From assembly GCA_964579795.1 (NCBI GenBank), contig CAZOHM010000007.1, positions 29,323 through 93,322 of the forward strand: a stretch of DNA of 64,000 nt, read 5' to 3'. The position numbers and the translations under genes were made by a program. Positions 24,429-33,413 of the stretch are shown here, one piece after another; the first letter of the stretch is position 1, and each line of letters starts with the position of its first letter. This stretch comes from JAEYFP01 sp964579795. GTDB lineage: Bacteria; Bacillota; Clostridia; Lachnospirales; Lachnospiraceae. The notes beneath the pieces were generated by a model. That model made no database searches. It worked only from the letters and a program-made list of their open reading frames with translations, and was not told the DNA's origin.

Positions 24429-26234
24429 TTATTCTGCTGGCTGTGCAGGTGTCTGTTCAGCTGGAGTTTCTGGTGCAGCCTGTTCAGCTGGCGCTTCTGG
24501 TGCAGCCTGTTCAGGAGCTGGCTGGCTGACAGTCTCTGAAGATGTCTGGTCTGTTGGCTGCTCAGAAGTTACATCTGTCTGGTCTGCAGCTGGTATCTGC
24601 GGTGTATCAATAGATGTCAATGTAGTGTCAGTTAATGCAGTGTCAGTTAATGCAGTATCTGTAATCGTAACATTCTCTGTCACCTCTGTCGGTACAGCCT
24701 GGTCTGCAGGAGCTGCTGTATTGTCAACTGTGACAGCAGGATCTATTGAATTCTGCGGTAAGTCAGCAGCAGTAAATCCAAGTTCGTCTGCTGCTTCATT
24801 AAATGTTTTTCCGACAAGTGCTGCATACTCTGTAATGAATTTCTGTGCCTCATAGCTTAATACATCAAGTAAAATATTCTTATTCTCTTCTACCTTTGCA
24901 TTTCCCGCAATTGCTGAAGCATCATATGCTGTCAAACCTGTAAGAAATGTAGTCGGATCATCAGTTTCAACTGTACCCTGGCTTACAAAGCTGCCATCTA
25001 TAATCTGTCCACCAATATGAAGGGAAGCATCTCCTGCACCCTTTACCATTGTGCCGATTTCCAGTGTCTTTCCATCAGCACTCAAGCGATATACCTGTAC
25101 ATATGTTTTTCCATCAGTTCCAAGAATTTCTGTCTGATAATTTGGACACCAGTAAATTGCATGACCGGTAACCTTTTTATTCTCTACTTCCTGCTCAACC
25201 TGATATGCCATTCCGGGTTTATTTGCATCCGGATCAGTATCCTTTACACTCGTTGGAAGATTAGCCTCCAAAGTATCTTTATTCTCTTCAGAAGCATTTT
25301 CGATCAGTTCATGATTCACTCCGTCTCCGGCATCCTTTGTATCTCCAAGCGCCCAGTTCTTTCCTGTAGAAACAATCGTTTTGCCATCTGTTGGAGTACC
25401 ATTTGTTTTTCCGAGCTTTGAAAAGAATTTGCTTACTGCACTGTTCTCATCATCAAGCATATCCTGCAGAACTTCCATACCTTCTCCGGATGCTTTTGCG
25501 GCAGTAATCGCATCATTCTTTGCGTTTTCCAGCTGCTCGTTAACTCGCTGAATTGTGGTAAACATTTCCTGTGATTCTTCATCAATCTGTCCCTCCAGTA
25601 ATGCGGCATATTCCTCTGCCTCTTTACGTTCCTTGGACTTCAAGCCATCCATATCTGCTTTGATTGCTGCGAGCTTCTTTTTTAAGTCATCAATTTTCTC
25701 TTTTTTCTTATCAATTACTACAATATCATCTGTAATATCATCAATCACATCCTCTACATCCTCTGGTGTAGGATTTGAAGGGGAAGTTGGTGAAGACGGT
25801 GTAACAGGATCTGTCGGTACGGTCGGCTCAACTGTCGGAAGTTCACCAACCAGTGCACGAATTGCATCTGCCTCTGCAAGAAGCTCTGTCGTATCCATCT
25901 CAACGACTCTTGCGCCTAGCACACCTGATTCATTCCTAACCTGACCGGTTACTTCTGTATCTGTTCCAGTCTTTTTATTGCCTGTAGTATTCTTTGCAGG
26001 CTTCTTAGCTTTATCAGTAGTCGGAATTTTGTCAGTTGTTGGAACCTGTTCATCAGTTATTGTTGCTACCTCCTGCACTTTATCTCCTCTTTTCGCAAGT
26101 GAGGCAATGCTTACTCCTCCAATCAGTAATAATGCAAGCAAAAGCAGTAATAACTTTTTCTTATTATCTTTCTTTTTCTTTTCTGCTTCTTGATTAATAT
26201 TTAAATCATTTGTGTTATTCATTTCTTTGTTCAT
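24429..26234 (-). CDS. Surface-exposed membrane-anchored coiled-coil protein of unknown function
   Basis: About 601 residues; I do not recognise the family. A short Asn/Lys-rich cytoplasmic segment leads to a single membrane helix (about 27-46, poly-Leu), then a Thr/Pro-rich stretch with repeated PTTDK, a Pro/Ser-rich linker (PTVPTDPVTPSSPTSPSN), a coiled coil (roughly 175-265), a globular part (about 270-480) and a Thr/Ala/Pro/Gln-rich tail with TALTDTALTDTTLTS and APEAPAEQ-type repeats. The architecture suggests an uncleaved anchor with the rest outside. ATG at 26234 follows GGAGGAG by five bases and is better than the ATG at 26246. It has a strong terminator and no operon partner. Confidence 0.75.
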   Translation of the reverse strand: MNKEMNNTNDLNINQEAEKKKKDNKKKLLLLLLALLLIGGVSIASLAKRGDKVQEVATITDEQVPTTDKIPTTDKAKKPAKNTTGNKKTGTDTEVTGQVRNESGVLGARVVEMDTTELLAEADAIRALVGELPTVEPTVPTDPVTPSSPTSPSNPTPEDVEDVIDDITDDIVVIDKKKEKIDDLKKKLAAIKADMDGLKSKERKEAEEYAALLEGQIDEESQEMFTTIQRVNEQLENAKNDAITAAKASGEGMEVLQDMLDDENSAVSKFFSKLGKTNGTPTDGKTIVSTGKNWALGDTKDAGDGVNHELIENASEENKDTLEANLPTSVKDTDPDANKPGMAYQVEQEVENKKVTGHAIYWCPNYQTEILGTDGKTYVQVYRLSADGKTLEIGTMVKGAGDASLHIGGQIIDGSFVSQGTVETDDPTTFLTGLTAYDASAIAGNAKVEENKNILLDVLSYEAQKFITEYAALVGKTFNEAADELGFTAADLPQNSIDPAVTVDNTAAPADQAVPTEVTENVTITDTALTDTALTDTTLTSIDTPQIPAADQTDVTSEQPTDQTSSETVSQPAPEQAAPEAPAEQAAPETPAEQTPAQPAE

Positions 26235-26406
26235 GTTCTCCTCCATTGTTTAATTATCCCGCGATTCATACCTAATTTAGTTTTATATTTATTTGTTTGT
26301 CACATTGTACACTTGGTTATAATATATATGACTATTCCTTTTATCAAAAAGGTTCATAAAAAACTAAATATTTTTTATTATAACAAAAATATTATCGGCA
26401 AAATTT

Positions 26407-27060
26407 TCAAAATAACAATACCTTTCCGTCAAGTATTCCATAAATACAGTTTTTCCCCTTCTCAATCTTTGCCTGTCCGTTTGTTGCTTCCGTAATAATT
26501 TTCATAGCTGCTGCAAATGCAGTTTCGTCTGCAGGCAAAAGAACGGTAAAGGCAACTGTATCTGCATAATCTGATTGAAGAACAATCATCCCTTCCTTAT
26601 CAAACAGATACTGCAGCTTTCCAACACCTGTATAATCGGTTTTGATCATTGTCTGAATACCGGAGAATTTTTCAATTAACGTACACGCTTCCAGTCCCGC
26701 CTTGACTGCGCCCTGGTATGCCCGCACCAGTCCCCCTGTACCAAGAAGCGTTCCTCCAAAATATCTTGTGACAACAACCACAGCATTTCTTACTTCCTCA
26801 TTTAAAAGCACCTCAAGCATCGGACGTCCCGCCGTTCCGCCGGGTTCTCCATCATCCGAACAGCGAGTCAGCTGTGCATGCTCTCCAATCACAAATGCAG
26901 AACAGTTATGAGTTGCATCCCAGTATTTCTTTTTCATATCATTTATGAATGCAACAGCCTCTTCCTCTGACTCGGCAGGACTGATATGCACAATAAATTT
27001 TGATTTTTTCTCTTCGATTTGTCCGTCTGCACCTTGATAAATACACTTTATACCTTTCAT
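26407..27060 (-). CDS. YigZ/IMPACT family protein
   Basis: 217 residues. The N-terminal IMPACT/UPF0029 domain shows KKSKFIVHISPAESEEEA, WDATHNCSAFVIG, RCSDDGEPGGTAGRPMLEVL and VVVTRYFGGTLLGTGGLVRAY, all hallmarks; the C-terminal ferredoxin-like DUF1949 domain follows. The molecular function in bacteria is unsettled; members are proposed to act at the ribosome or on nucleic acids. The start at 27060 follows AAAGGA; longer in-frame readings lack a ribosome site. Single gene, no obvious terminator between it and the next minus-strand gene. Confidence 0.93.
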   Translation of the reverse strand: MKGIKCIYQGADGQIEEKKSKFIVHISPAESEEEAVAFINDMKKKYWDATHNCSAFVIGEHAQLTRCSDDGEPGGTAGRPMLEVLLNEEVRNAVVVVTRYFGGTLLGTGGLVRAYQGAVKAGLEACTLIEKFSGIQTMIKTDYTGVGKLQYLFDKEGMIVLQSDYADTVAFTVLLPADETAFAAAMKIITEATNGQAKIEKGKNCIYGILDGKVLLF

Positions 27061-27226
27061 CAATACATAAGTCCTTTCAAAAATTTCCGCAGCCATGCAT
27101 GAAACAACTGGAATCTGTTCACAATCATACTAAACTTACTGCATATTGGCAAATATGAATTCTGTAATATTTCCTTAATATATATGATTTCTGATATTTT
27201 GACTTTATTTACATAAAAAACTTTGC

Positions 27227-27232
27227 TATAAT
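27227..27232 (+). promoter_or_regulatory. Extended -10 of the class A PBP gene
   Basis: Consensus TATAAT preceded by TGC; the -35 (TTTATT at 17 bases) is weak. It lies 54 bases before the PBP start codon. Confidence 0.6.
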
Positions 27233-27285
27233 AACAAGAGTCATTTGCATTTTTGATGTTTTACTAATTTAAGGAGGCAGTACCC

Positions 27286-29982
27286 ATGAATTATGGTATG
27301 CGAGGGGCCAGAAAGAGGCAAAAAGAGCTTTCTTCTCCTACTATAAAAATAGGAAAATTCTTTGGTGTTTCTATATTTAAGGTAATGGTTTTTGCAGTAG
27401 TGGCAGTTGGCACCATTGGTCTATGTGCTGGTGTTGGTCTGTTTATGGGTGTTATTGATACTGCACCTGATGTATCCAATGTGGATGTGTCACCTGCAGG
27501 ATTTTCTACTACAGTATATGACAGAGAAGGAAATCAGCTCACAAAGCTTGTTGCAGAAAACTCCAACCGTATTTACGTTACAATTGATAAAATTCCAACA
27601 CATCTTCAGAATGCTTTTGTTGCAATTGAAGATGAACGTTTCTATACACACAACGGAATCGATATCAAAGGTATTCTCCGTGCCGGTGTCACTGCTTTAA
27701 CAAGTGGCGATCTTTCGCAGGGAGCCAGTACGATTACACAGCAGCTTTTGAAAAACAATGTCTTTACATCATGGACATCAGAGTCTACAAAGATTGAAAA
27801 ATTCAAGCGTAAGTTTCAGGAGCAATATTGTGCTGTCCAGCTCGAGAAAAATATGAGTAAGGAGACAATCCTTGAAAACTATCTGAACACAATCAACCTG
27901 GGTCAGGGTACTCTAGGTGTACAGGCTGCCGCACTCCGTTATTTCGGAAAACCGGCAACAGATTTAACGATTTCCGAGTCAGCTGTCATTGCTGCTATCA
28001 CTCAGAATCCTTCAAAATGGAATCCTATTTCCCACCCTGACAACAACGCCATTCGTCGCGAAGAAGTTCTGCGCAAGATGCGTGATCAGGGATACATTTC
28101 ACAGACGGATTATGACGCTGCCATTGCAGATGATGTTTATTCCCGCATCAAAAATGTGGATGAACAGACCGAGAAAAATACAATCTACACATACTTTATT
28201 GACGAATTGACCGAGCAGGTCATTGATGATCTTCAGGAAGTCAAAGGTTACTCTTATACACAGGCGTACAATGCACTTTATAGTGGTGGCTTGAGCATTT
28301 TCACTACACAGGATCCTAAAATCCAGAAAATATGTGATGAGGAGTTTGCAAACACAGAAAACTATCCTGAATCAACAAATCTCTACTTAAACTATGAACT
28401 GACCTATGAAGATGCAAATGGAGAAGCCGTCAATTTCAGCACACAGAATTTCGAATCCTACTTCAAGCAGGAAAATCGTGGATTTAACATGATTTTCTCA
28501 AGTGAAGAAGAAGCGCAGGAGAAAATAGACGAATACAAAGCTGCTGTAAAGCAGCCGGGATATACCTTTGTTGCTGAAAACATGTCACTGACTCCTCAGC
28601 CGCAGGCATCCATTACAGTCATGGATCAATCGTCCGGTGAAGTTCTCGGAATTGTCGGAGGCCGTGGGCAAAAGGCAGCCAGTCTGACATTGAACCGTGC
28701 AACATCTACAAAGCGTCAGCCAGGTTCCTGCTTTAAAGTACTTGCTGCATATGCACCAGCCCTGGACAGTGCAGGCTTTACACTGGCTTCCACACAGGTC
28801 GATGAGCCTTACAGCTATGCAGACGGTCGTCCAGTATCCAACTGGTACAGCAGTGGCTATAAAGGCATCTGTACAGTCCGTTATGGTATTGAGCAGTCAC
28901 TGAACATCGTTGCAGTCAAAACATTGACTGATATCACTCCTCAGCTTGGATTTGATTACCTGCTGAATTTCGGCTTTACGACACTTGTCGAACGTCGAAC
29001 GGAAGCAAACGGTACTGTCTCTTCTGATATTACACAGGCTCTTGCTCTTGGTGGTGTTACAGATGGTGTGACAAATCTCGAGCTGACTGCTGGATACGCA
29101 GCCATTGCAAATAAAGGTACGTATACAAAGCCAATGTTCTATTCAAAAATTGTAGATCATGACGGCAATGTATTGATTGACAATACACCAAAGACCCGTC
29201 AGGTAATTAAAGAAACAACCGCATTCCTTCTAACAAATGCAATGGAGGATGTTGTGTCAAAGGGTACTGGAGCCAAAGTTAACTTCGGTAATATGGCAAT
29301 TGCCGGTAAAACCGGTACGACCTCAAGCAACGTCGATGTATGGTTTGCCGGATATACCCCCTATTACACATGTGCTACATGGGCCGGTTACGATAACAAT
29401 GTACACATGAGCGGAAATGAAACAGGTGTTGCAAAAACTCTTTGGAAAGCAATTATGGGAAGAATTCATGAAGGTCTGGAATATAAATCCTTTACAACGC
29501 CAGAAGGAATCACAACTGCAACAGTCTGTAAAAAATCAGGTAAGCTTGCAGTAGCTGGGCTGTGTTCCTCAGACGGAAGTGCCATTACCGAATACTTTGC
29601 GACCGGAACTGTTCCAACTGAAGTCTGTGACCGTCATGTAGTTGGAAACATCTGCTCTTTAACAGGCCTGCGTGCTGCTGATACATGTCCGTACGCTGCT
29701 CCGGGTGTCATTGTCGTTGATGCCGCTGATGATGCATATGCATCGACACCATATTGTGTACACAGCTATTTGAATGGTGTTCCACTGTTCTCCATTCCGG
29801 AAGGAATGACAATAGAAGACTTTATATTAAACTCCGGTGCGACTGGAACAGTAGATCCAAACGCTGTACCTACAGACCCGAATGCTGTTCCAATACCTGG
29901 GGCAGATGCTCTTCCTTCGCTTCCTACGGTTACACCACAAGTACCGGTGGTAGTTGATCCAACCACAGTTATTTCGCAGTAA
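27286..29982 (+). CDS. Class A penicillin-binding protein (PBP1A-like, transglycosylase/transpeptidase)
   Basis: 898 residues, bifunctional peptidoglycan synthase. One membrane anchor lies at about 30-52. The GT51 transglycosylase domain has the catalytic Glu in EDERFYTHNGIDIKG (about 115) and QGASTITQQLLKN (145). The transpeptidase domain has SxxK at Ser481 (GSCFK), SLN at 538 and KTG at 675 (GKTGTTSS), all intact. The C-terminal part is Cys-containing and ends in a Pro-rich tail with a doubled DPNAVP. AAGGAGG precedes the ATG. It is monocistronic, with a very stable terminator. A proline-rich extension may span or bind the wall (inference). Confidence 0.96.
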   Translation: MNYGMRGARKRQKELSSPTIKIGKFFGVSIFKVMVFAVVAVGTIGLCAGVGLFMGVIDTAPDVSNVDVSPAGFSTTVYDREGNQLTKLVAENSNRIYVTIDKIPTHLQNAFVAIEDERFYTHNGIDIKGILRAGVTALTSGDLSQGASTITQQLLKNNVFTSWTSESTKIEKFKRKFQEQYCAVQLEKNMSKETILENYLNTINLGQGTLGVQAAALRYFGKPATDLTISESAVIAAITQNPSKWNPISHPDNNAIRREEVLRKMRDQGYISQTDYDAAIADDVYSRIKNVDEQTEKNTIYTYFIDELTEQVIDDLQEVKGYSYTQAYNALYSGGLSIFTTQDPKIQKICDEEFANTENYPESTNLYLNYELTYEDANGEAVNFSTQNFESYFKQENRGFNMIFSSEEEAQEKIDEYKAAVKQPGYTFVAENMSLTPQPQASITVMDQSSGEVLGIVGGRGQKAASLTLNRATSTKRQPGSCFKVLAAYAPALDSAGFTLASTQVDEPYSYADGRPVSNWYSSGYKGICTVRYGIEQSLNIVAVKTLTDITPQLGFDYLLNFGFTTLVERRTEANGTVSSDITQALALGGVTDGVTNLELTAGYAAIANKGTYTKPMFYSKIVDHDGNVLIDNTPKTRQVIKETTAFLLTNAMEDVVSKGTGAKVNFGNMAIAGKTGTTSSNVDVWFAGYTPYYTCATWAGYDNNVHMSGNETGVAKTLWKAIMGRIHEGLEYKSFTTPEGITTATVCKKSGKLAVAGLCSSDGSAITEYFATGTVPTEVCDRHVVGNICSLTGLRAADTCPYAAPGVIVVDAADDAYASTPYCVHSYLNGVPLFSIPEGMTIEDFILNSGATGTVDPNAVPTDPNAVPIPGADALPSLPTVTPQVPVVVDPTTVISQ

Positions 29983-30011
29983 TCGGTAACAACGTAGTTA
30001 CCACGAGGCAT

Positions 30012-30053
30012 ATAAGAAACAGCAGCCGTGCTTGCACGGCTGCTGTTTCTTAT
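30012..30053. terminator. Bidirectional terminator, 20-bp stem
   Basis: Arms 30012-30031 and 30034-30053 pair perfectly (GC-rich core), with T/A-rich flanks on both sides. It separates the convergent PBP gene (+) and receiver-protein gene (-). Confidence 0.92.
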
Positions 30054-30072
30054 TATATACGTTCTAAAATAG

Positions 30073-31104
30073 CTATATTTCTTCATCCTGATATGCTGTC
30101 AAAAATTCGAGCTGATATATAACAGTATCCTCATGCATGTCAACCTTTGTATTGATTACATAAGCATTTAGCAGCTCATCTCGTAATTGCTCCAGTACAG
30201 ACGGCATTGCTCTTGCAACCGTTCCATGAAATGTAAGGGTGAACACTGCTCTGACAGCAGTTTCAAACTCAGATGCAATGGTCAACTCACAGCCATCCAT
30301 TACCTTTACATAGTACCTGGTGAGTAACCAGATCACAAATCGAATATTTGATGCCTTTACCTTCGGAATCTCACCAATCAAACAGCTTATCACTCCTGCA
30401 AGATGAAATCCATTCTTCTCAAAAGGTAATAGGTCGGCACGTATCTGGTCTTCAAACCCATCAATATCCTTAACACCTGTTGTCTGCATTTTAAGAAGCA
30501 TCACAAATACTTCGTTGACCCACGTATATCTACTTTCAAGTACATTAGAATCCAAAGCACTGATATTTCTTAGCTGTGTCAGCATAAGCTGTGTAATGGT
30601 ATTGAGCTTGTAATAGCTGTACTGCTGCTTCTTAAGTGCGTATGTCAGACTGGAAAGCGTTTCCTGAAACTCTTCTTCTGCTCTAATAAGCATATTTTCG
30701 CGCTTTTTTCTGCTCATTTCAATCTGGGCACACTCTATGGAATCTTCCACTTCTTCGATGACTTCATTCATATCCCATGGTGCAGCAAATATCTTATGTA
30801 TCCGATGTCGGTTAACAAGCTTTGTCACAAGCAGGGGACTCATCACATCAATGCAGACATTTAGTATCACACCTGGAAACTCTCTGTCACACCGTTCAAC
30901 AATCTGACTCAGTCTCATATCTGGAATATTGATATCAATTAACAGAAGAAATATCTCCCGTTCTTTCATGATTTCAAATGCCTCTGTAGCAGTAGAAGAC
31001 ACTATAAACGTTATCTCCAGTTCCTCAAAGCGTTCCTTGAAGATTTCCTGAAAATGGCTTGCTATTTCACTATTTGACTGGATGAATAAAACGCTTTTCT
31101 CCAT
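30073..31104 (-). CDS. Receiver-domain protein with unassigned C-terminal domain
   Basis: About 343 residues. Residues 1-125 form a CheY-like receiver with phosphoacceptor Asp in LLIDINIPDM, but the acidic pocket is weak (FIQSNSE) and the conserved Lys is replaced by Ala (FAAPW). A long amphipathic helical segment follows (130-200, SSLTYALKKQQYSYYKLNTITQL), which may be a degenerate histidine-kinase dimerisation region, then an alpha/beta part of unknown fold. No DNA-binding motif is visible. The ATG at 31104 is chosen because GGGAAG precedes it; the one at 31125 has no ribosome site. It lies just downstream of htpG, with a 50-base gap, and may be cotranscribed. Confidence 0.75.
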   Translation of the reverse strand: MEKSVLFIQSNSEIASHFQEIFKERFEELEITFIVSSTATEAFEIMKEREIFLLLIDINIPDMRLSQIVERCDREFPGVILNVCIDVMSPLLVTKLVNRHRIHKIFAAPWDMNEVIEEVEDSIECAQIEMSRKKRENMLIRAEEEFQETLSSLTYALKKQQYSYYKLNTITQLMLTQLRNISALDSNVLESRYTWVNEVFVMLLKMQTTGVKDIDGFEDQIRADLLPFEKNGFHLAGVISCLIGEIPKVKASNIRFVIWLLTRYYVKVMDGCELTIASEFETAVRAVFTLTFHGTVARAMPSVLEQLRDELLNAYVINTKVDMHEDTVIYQLEFLTAYQDEEI

Positions 31105-31154
31105 ATGCTTCCCAACCCCTGCCATGAAATAATATTACATAAAAATACTTTGTT

Positions 31155-33254
31155 CTATTTCATCAATAGTAACATAATTTCATTGCTTCTTGCAACAAAT
31201 TTAGTCATTGCATCAGGTGACAGCGGCTTATTGGACAGGACTGCCAGATCATAGAGCTGTTCACAAATCATCGGAACCTTCTCACTGTCCTTGTTTTCAA
31301 AGATATACTGTACAAGCTTGTTGTTTGCATTTAATACGAGTGTCTCACCGTCCTCGCCAAACATTCCCGCATCCATTCCTGGCATGCTGTACATCTTCAT
31401 CATATCCTGCATACGACGGCTCTCTTCCGATATTGTCAGCATAGAGGATACTGCCTCATTTTTCAGTTTTTCAACTTTCACTTCCAGCTTATCCTTGCCA
31501 AGTGCTTTTCTGAACAGCTCTGAAAGTGTCGTTGTTTTCTCTTCCAGTGATGCCTTATCCTCTTCTGCGACTTCCTCTTTAAAAGAATCTGTCAAATCTG
31601 CATCAATTCTCTGGAATTTCACATCCTCGTTCTTTGACTCAAGCTGTGACAAGAATGGCTGGTCAATATTGTGTGTCAAAATAAATGCATCCAGCTTTTG
31701 CTCTTTAAACATATTAATATATTGAGACTGCTGCTTTTCATCTGTTACATAGTAAATGATCTTTCTTGGTTCTTTCTCTTTTTCATCATCCTCGGCATTA
31801 GTTTCATCAACAACCTCTGCCTCTACCTTTTCACCATTTTCATCAGAAGCATTCTCTTTCGTATCCTTCTTCTGATCAAGCTCCAGACACTCAGGCAGTG
31901 TCATATACTTTCCATCGAGATTTTTGAACAGAATATAGTCTGTCATTTTCTCACAAAACTTGTCATCCTTCAGGCAGCCATATTTGATAAACGGACTGAT
32001 ATCATCCCAGTACTTCTCATATTCCTCTTTTTCAGTCTTGCACATTCCAGAAAGCTTATCTGCAACCTTCTTGGAAATATAGTCAGATATCTTCTTAACA
32101 AATCCGTCATTCTGCAATGCACTTCTCGAAACATTAAGAGGCAGGTCCGGACAGTCGATCACACCTTTAAGGAGCATTAGAAATTCCGGAATTACTTCCT
32201 TAATATTGTCGGCAATAAATACCTGATTATTATACAGCTTGATTGTGCCTTCAATTGATTCATACTCCATATTAATCTTAGGGAAATAAAGAATACCCTT
32301 CAGATTAAACGGATAATCCATATTCAAATGAATCCAGAACAAAGGCTCCTTGTAGTCCATAAATACCTTTCTGTAAAATTCAAGGTATTCTTCCTTTGTA
32401 CAGTCATTTGGATGTTTTGTCCAGAGTGGCTCTGTATCATTTAATGCAACCGGACGCTTCAGAATCTTCAGCTTGTCCTTTGCTGGGCTGACCTCAACCT
32501 GCTCCTTTGTGCCATCCTCTTTCTCTTTTTCTTCAAATTTTGCTTCCTCATGGATTGTTTCGATCACTGTGTCTTTGTCAGTCTTGTCAGCAACCTCTAT
32601 TGTTTCATACTCTGGCTCTGCATTCTCCTTTTCAAGGAAGATTGGTACCGGCATAAAGGAACAATACTTTTTAATAACCTCGCGTGCACGATACTCATTG
32701 CAGAACTCAATGCTCTCTTCATTCAGGAACAGTGTGATTTCCGTTCCTACATCTGTCTTTGATCCTTCATCCAGAGTATACTCTGTTCCTCCATCGCACT
32801 CCCAGTGAACAGCCTTTGCACCCTGCTTGTATGAAAGTGTGTCGATATGAACATCATCTGCTACCATAAAAGCAGAATAGAATCCAAGACCGAAATGACC
32901 AATAATCTGATCCTCGTTTGTCTTATCCTTGTATTTCTCCAGAAAAGCGGTTGCTCCCGAAAACGCAATCTGTGTAATGTATTCTTCTACCTCATCAGCT
33001 TCCATACCAAGACCTGTATCAATAAACTTTAGTGTCTTTGCCTCAGGGTTTACAATCACTTTTATTTTGTTCTCATGTCCGTCCGTGAATGAATACTCAC
33101 CCATCATGTCAAGCTTTTTCAATTTCGTAATTGCATCACAGCCATTGGAAATAAGCTCCCTCATGAAAATATCGTGATCAGAATATAACCATTTCTTGAT
33201 AATTGGAAAAATATTATCACTGTTAATTGACAAATTTCCTTGTTTTGTTGCCAT
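31155..33254 (-). CDS. htpG: Molecular chaperone HtpG (Hsp90), with acidic insertions
   Basis: Dimeric ATP-dependent Hsp90 chaperone. The N-terminal GHKL domain shows FMRELISNGCDAI, DTGLGM and GHFGLGFYSAFMVAD; the middle domain has LPLNVSRSALQND with the conserved Arg and Gln. At 699 residues it is some 60-80 longer than typical bacterial HtpG. The excess lies in a charged loop of the N-terminal domain (about 220-250, Glu/Lys rich) and an acidic Glu/Asp segment in the middle domain (about 470-505), which recall the charged linkers of eukaryotic Hsp90. The start is ATG 33254 or 33260, both after AGGAAAGGG. A perfect CIRCE element lies upstream. Confidence 0.96.
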   Translation of the reverse strand: MATKQGNLSINSDNIFPIIKKWLYSDHDIFMRELISNGCDAITKLKKLDMMGEYSFTDGHENKIKVIVNPEAKTLKFIDTGLGMEADEVEEYITQIAFSGATAFLEKYKDKTNEDQIIGHFGLGFYSAFMVADDVHIDTLSYKQGAKAVHWECDGGTEYTLDEGSKTDVGTEITLFLNEESIEFCNEYRAREVIKKYCSFMPVPIFLEKENAEPEYETIEVADKTDKDTVIETIHEEAKFEEKEKEDGTKEQVEVSPAKDKLKILKRPVALNDTEPLWTKHPNDCTKEEYLEFYRKVFMDYKEPLFWIHLNMDYPFNLKGILYFPKINMEYESIEGTIKLYNNQVFIADNIKEVIPEFLMLLKGVIDCPDLPLNVSRSALQNDGFVKKISDYISKKVADKLSGMCKTEKEEYEKYWDDISPFIKYGCLKDDKFCEKMTDYILFKNLDGKYMTLPECLELDQKKDTKENASDENGEKVEAEVVDETNAEDDEKEKEPRKIIYYVTDEKQQSQYINMFKEQKLDAFILTHNIDQPFLSQLESKNEDVKFQRIDADLTDSFKEEVAEEDKASLEEKTTTLSELFRKALGKDKLEVKVEKLKNEAVSSMLTISEESRRMQDMMKMYSMPGMDAGMFGEDGETLVLNANNKLVQYIFENKDSEKVPMICEQLYDLAVLSNKPLSPDAMTKFVARSNEIMLLLMK

Positions 33255-33296
33255 GTACATACATCCCTTTCCTAAATAATAATTGTCATATATAGA

Positions 33297-33325
33297 AGTT
33301 TAATATCCTGTAATAAAAAAGTCAA
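33297..33325 (-). promoter_or_regulatory. Predicted htpG promoter
   Basis: TTGACT (33325-33320), 17-base spacer, TAAACT (33302-33297). The CIRCE operator lies immediately upstream of this -35, a workable site for HrcA repression. A second promoter upstream of CIRCE is possible. Confidence 0.55.
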
Positions 33326-33332
33326 GAACAAA

Positions 33333-33359
33333 TTAGCACTCATTTTGCTTGAGTGCTAA
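33333..33359. promoter_or_regulatory. CIRCE element (HrcA operator)
   Basis: Exact consensus inverted repeat TTAGCACTC - 9 bases - GAGTGCTAA, normally found before groES and hrcA-grpE-dnaK. Here it precedes htpG. Confidence 0.96.
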
Positions 33360-33413
33360 TAATTTATGCTTTATTTAGATTTTCTTTATAATTTGCTATA
33401 TTGACTTTACGAG

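Noticed and set aside
29984..30001. GGTAAC-loop-GTTACC hairpin after the PBP stop
   Set aside because: Six base pairs with no T-run; the much stronger hairpin at 30012-30053 is the terminator.
31671..32180. A 169-codon plus-strand frame antisense to htpG
   Set aside because: htpG is unmistakable on the other strand; this frame is a shadow.
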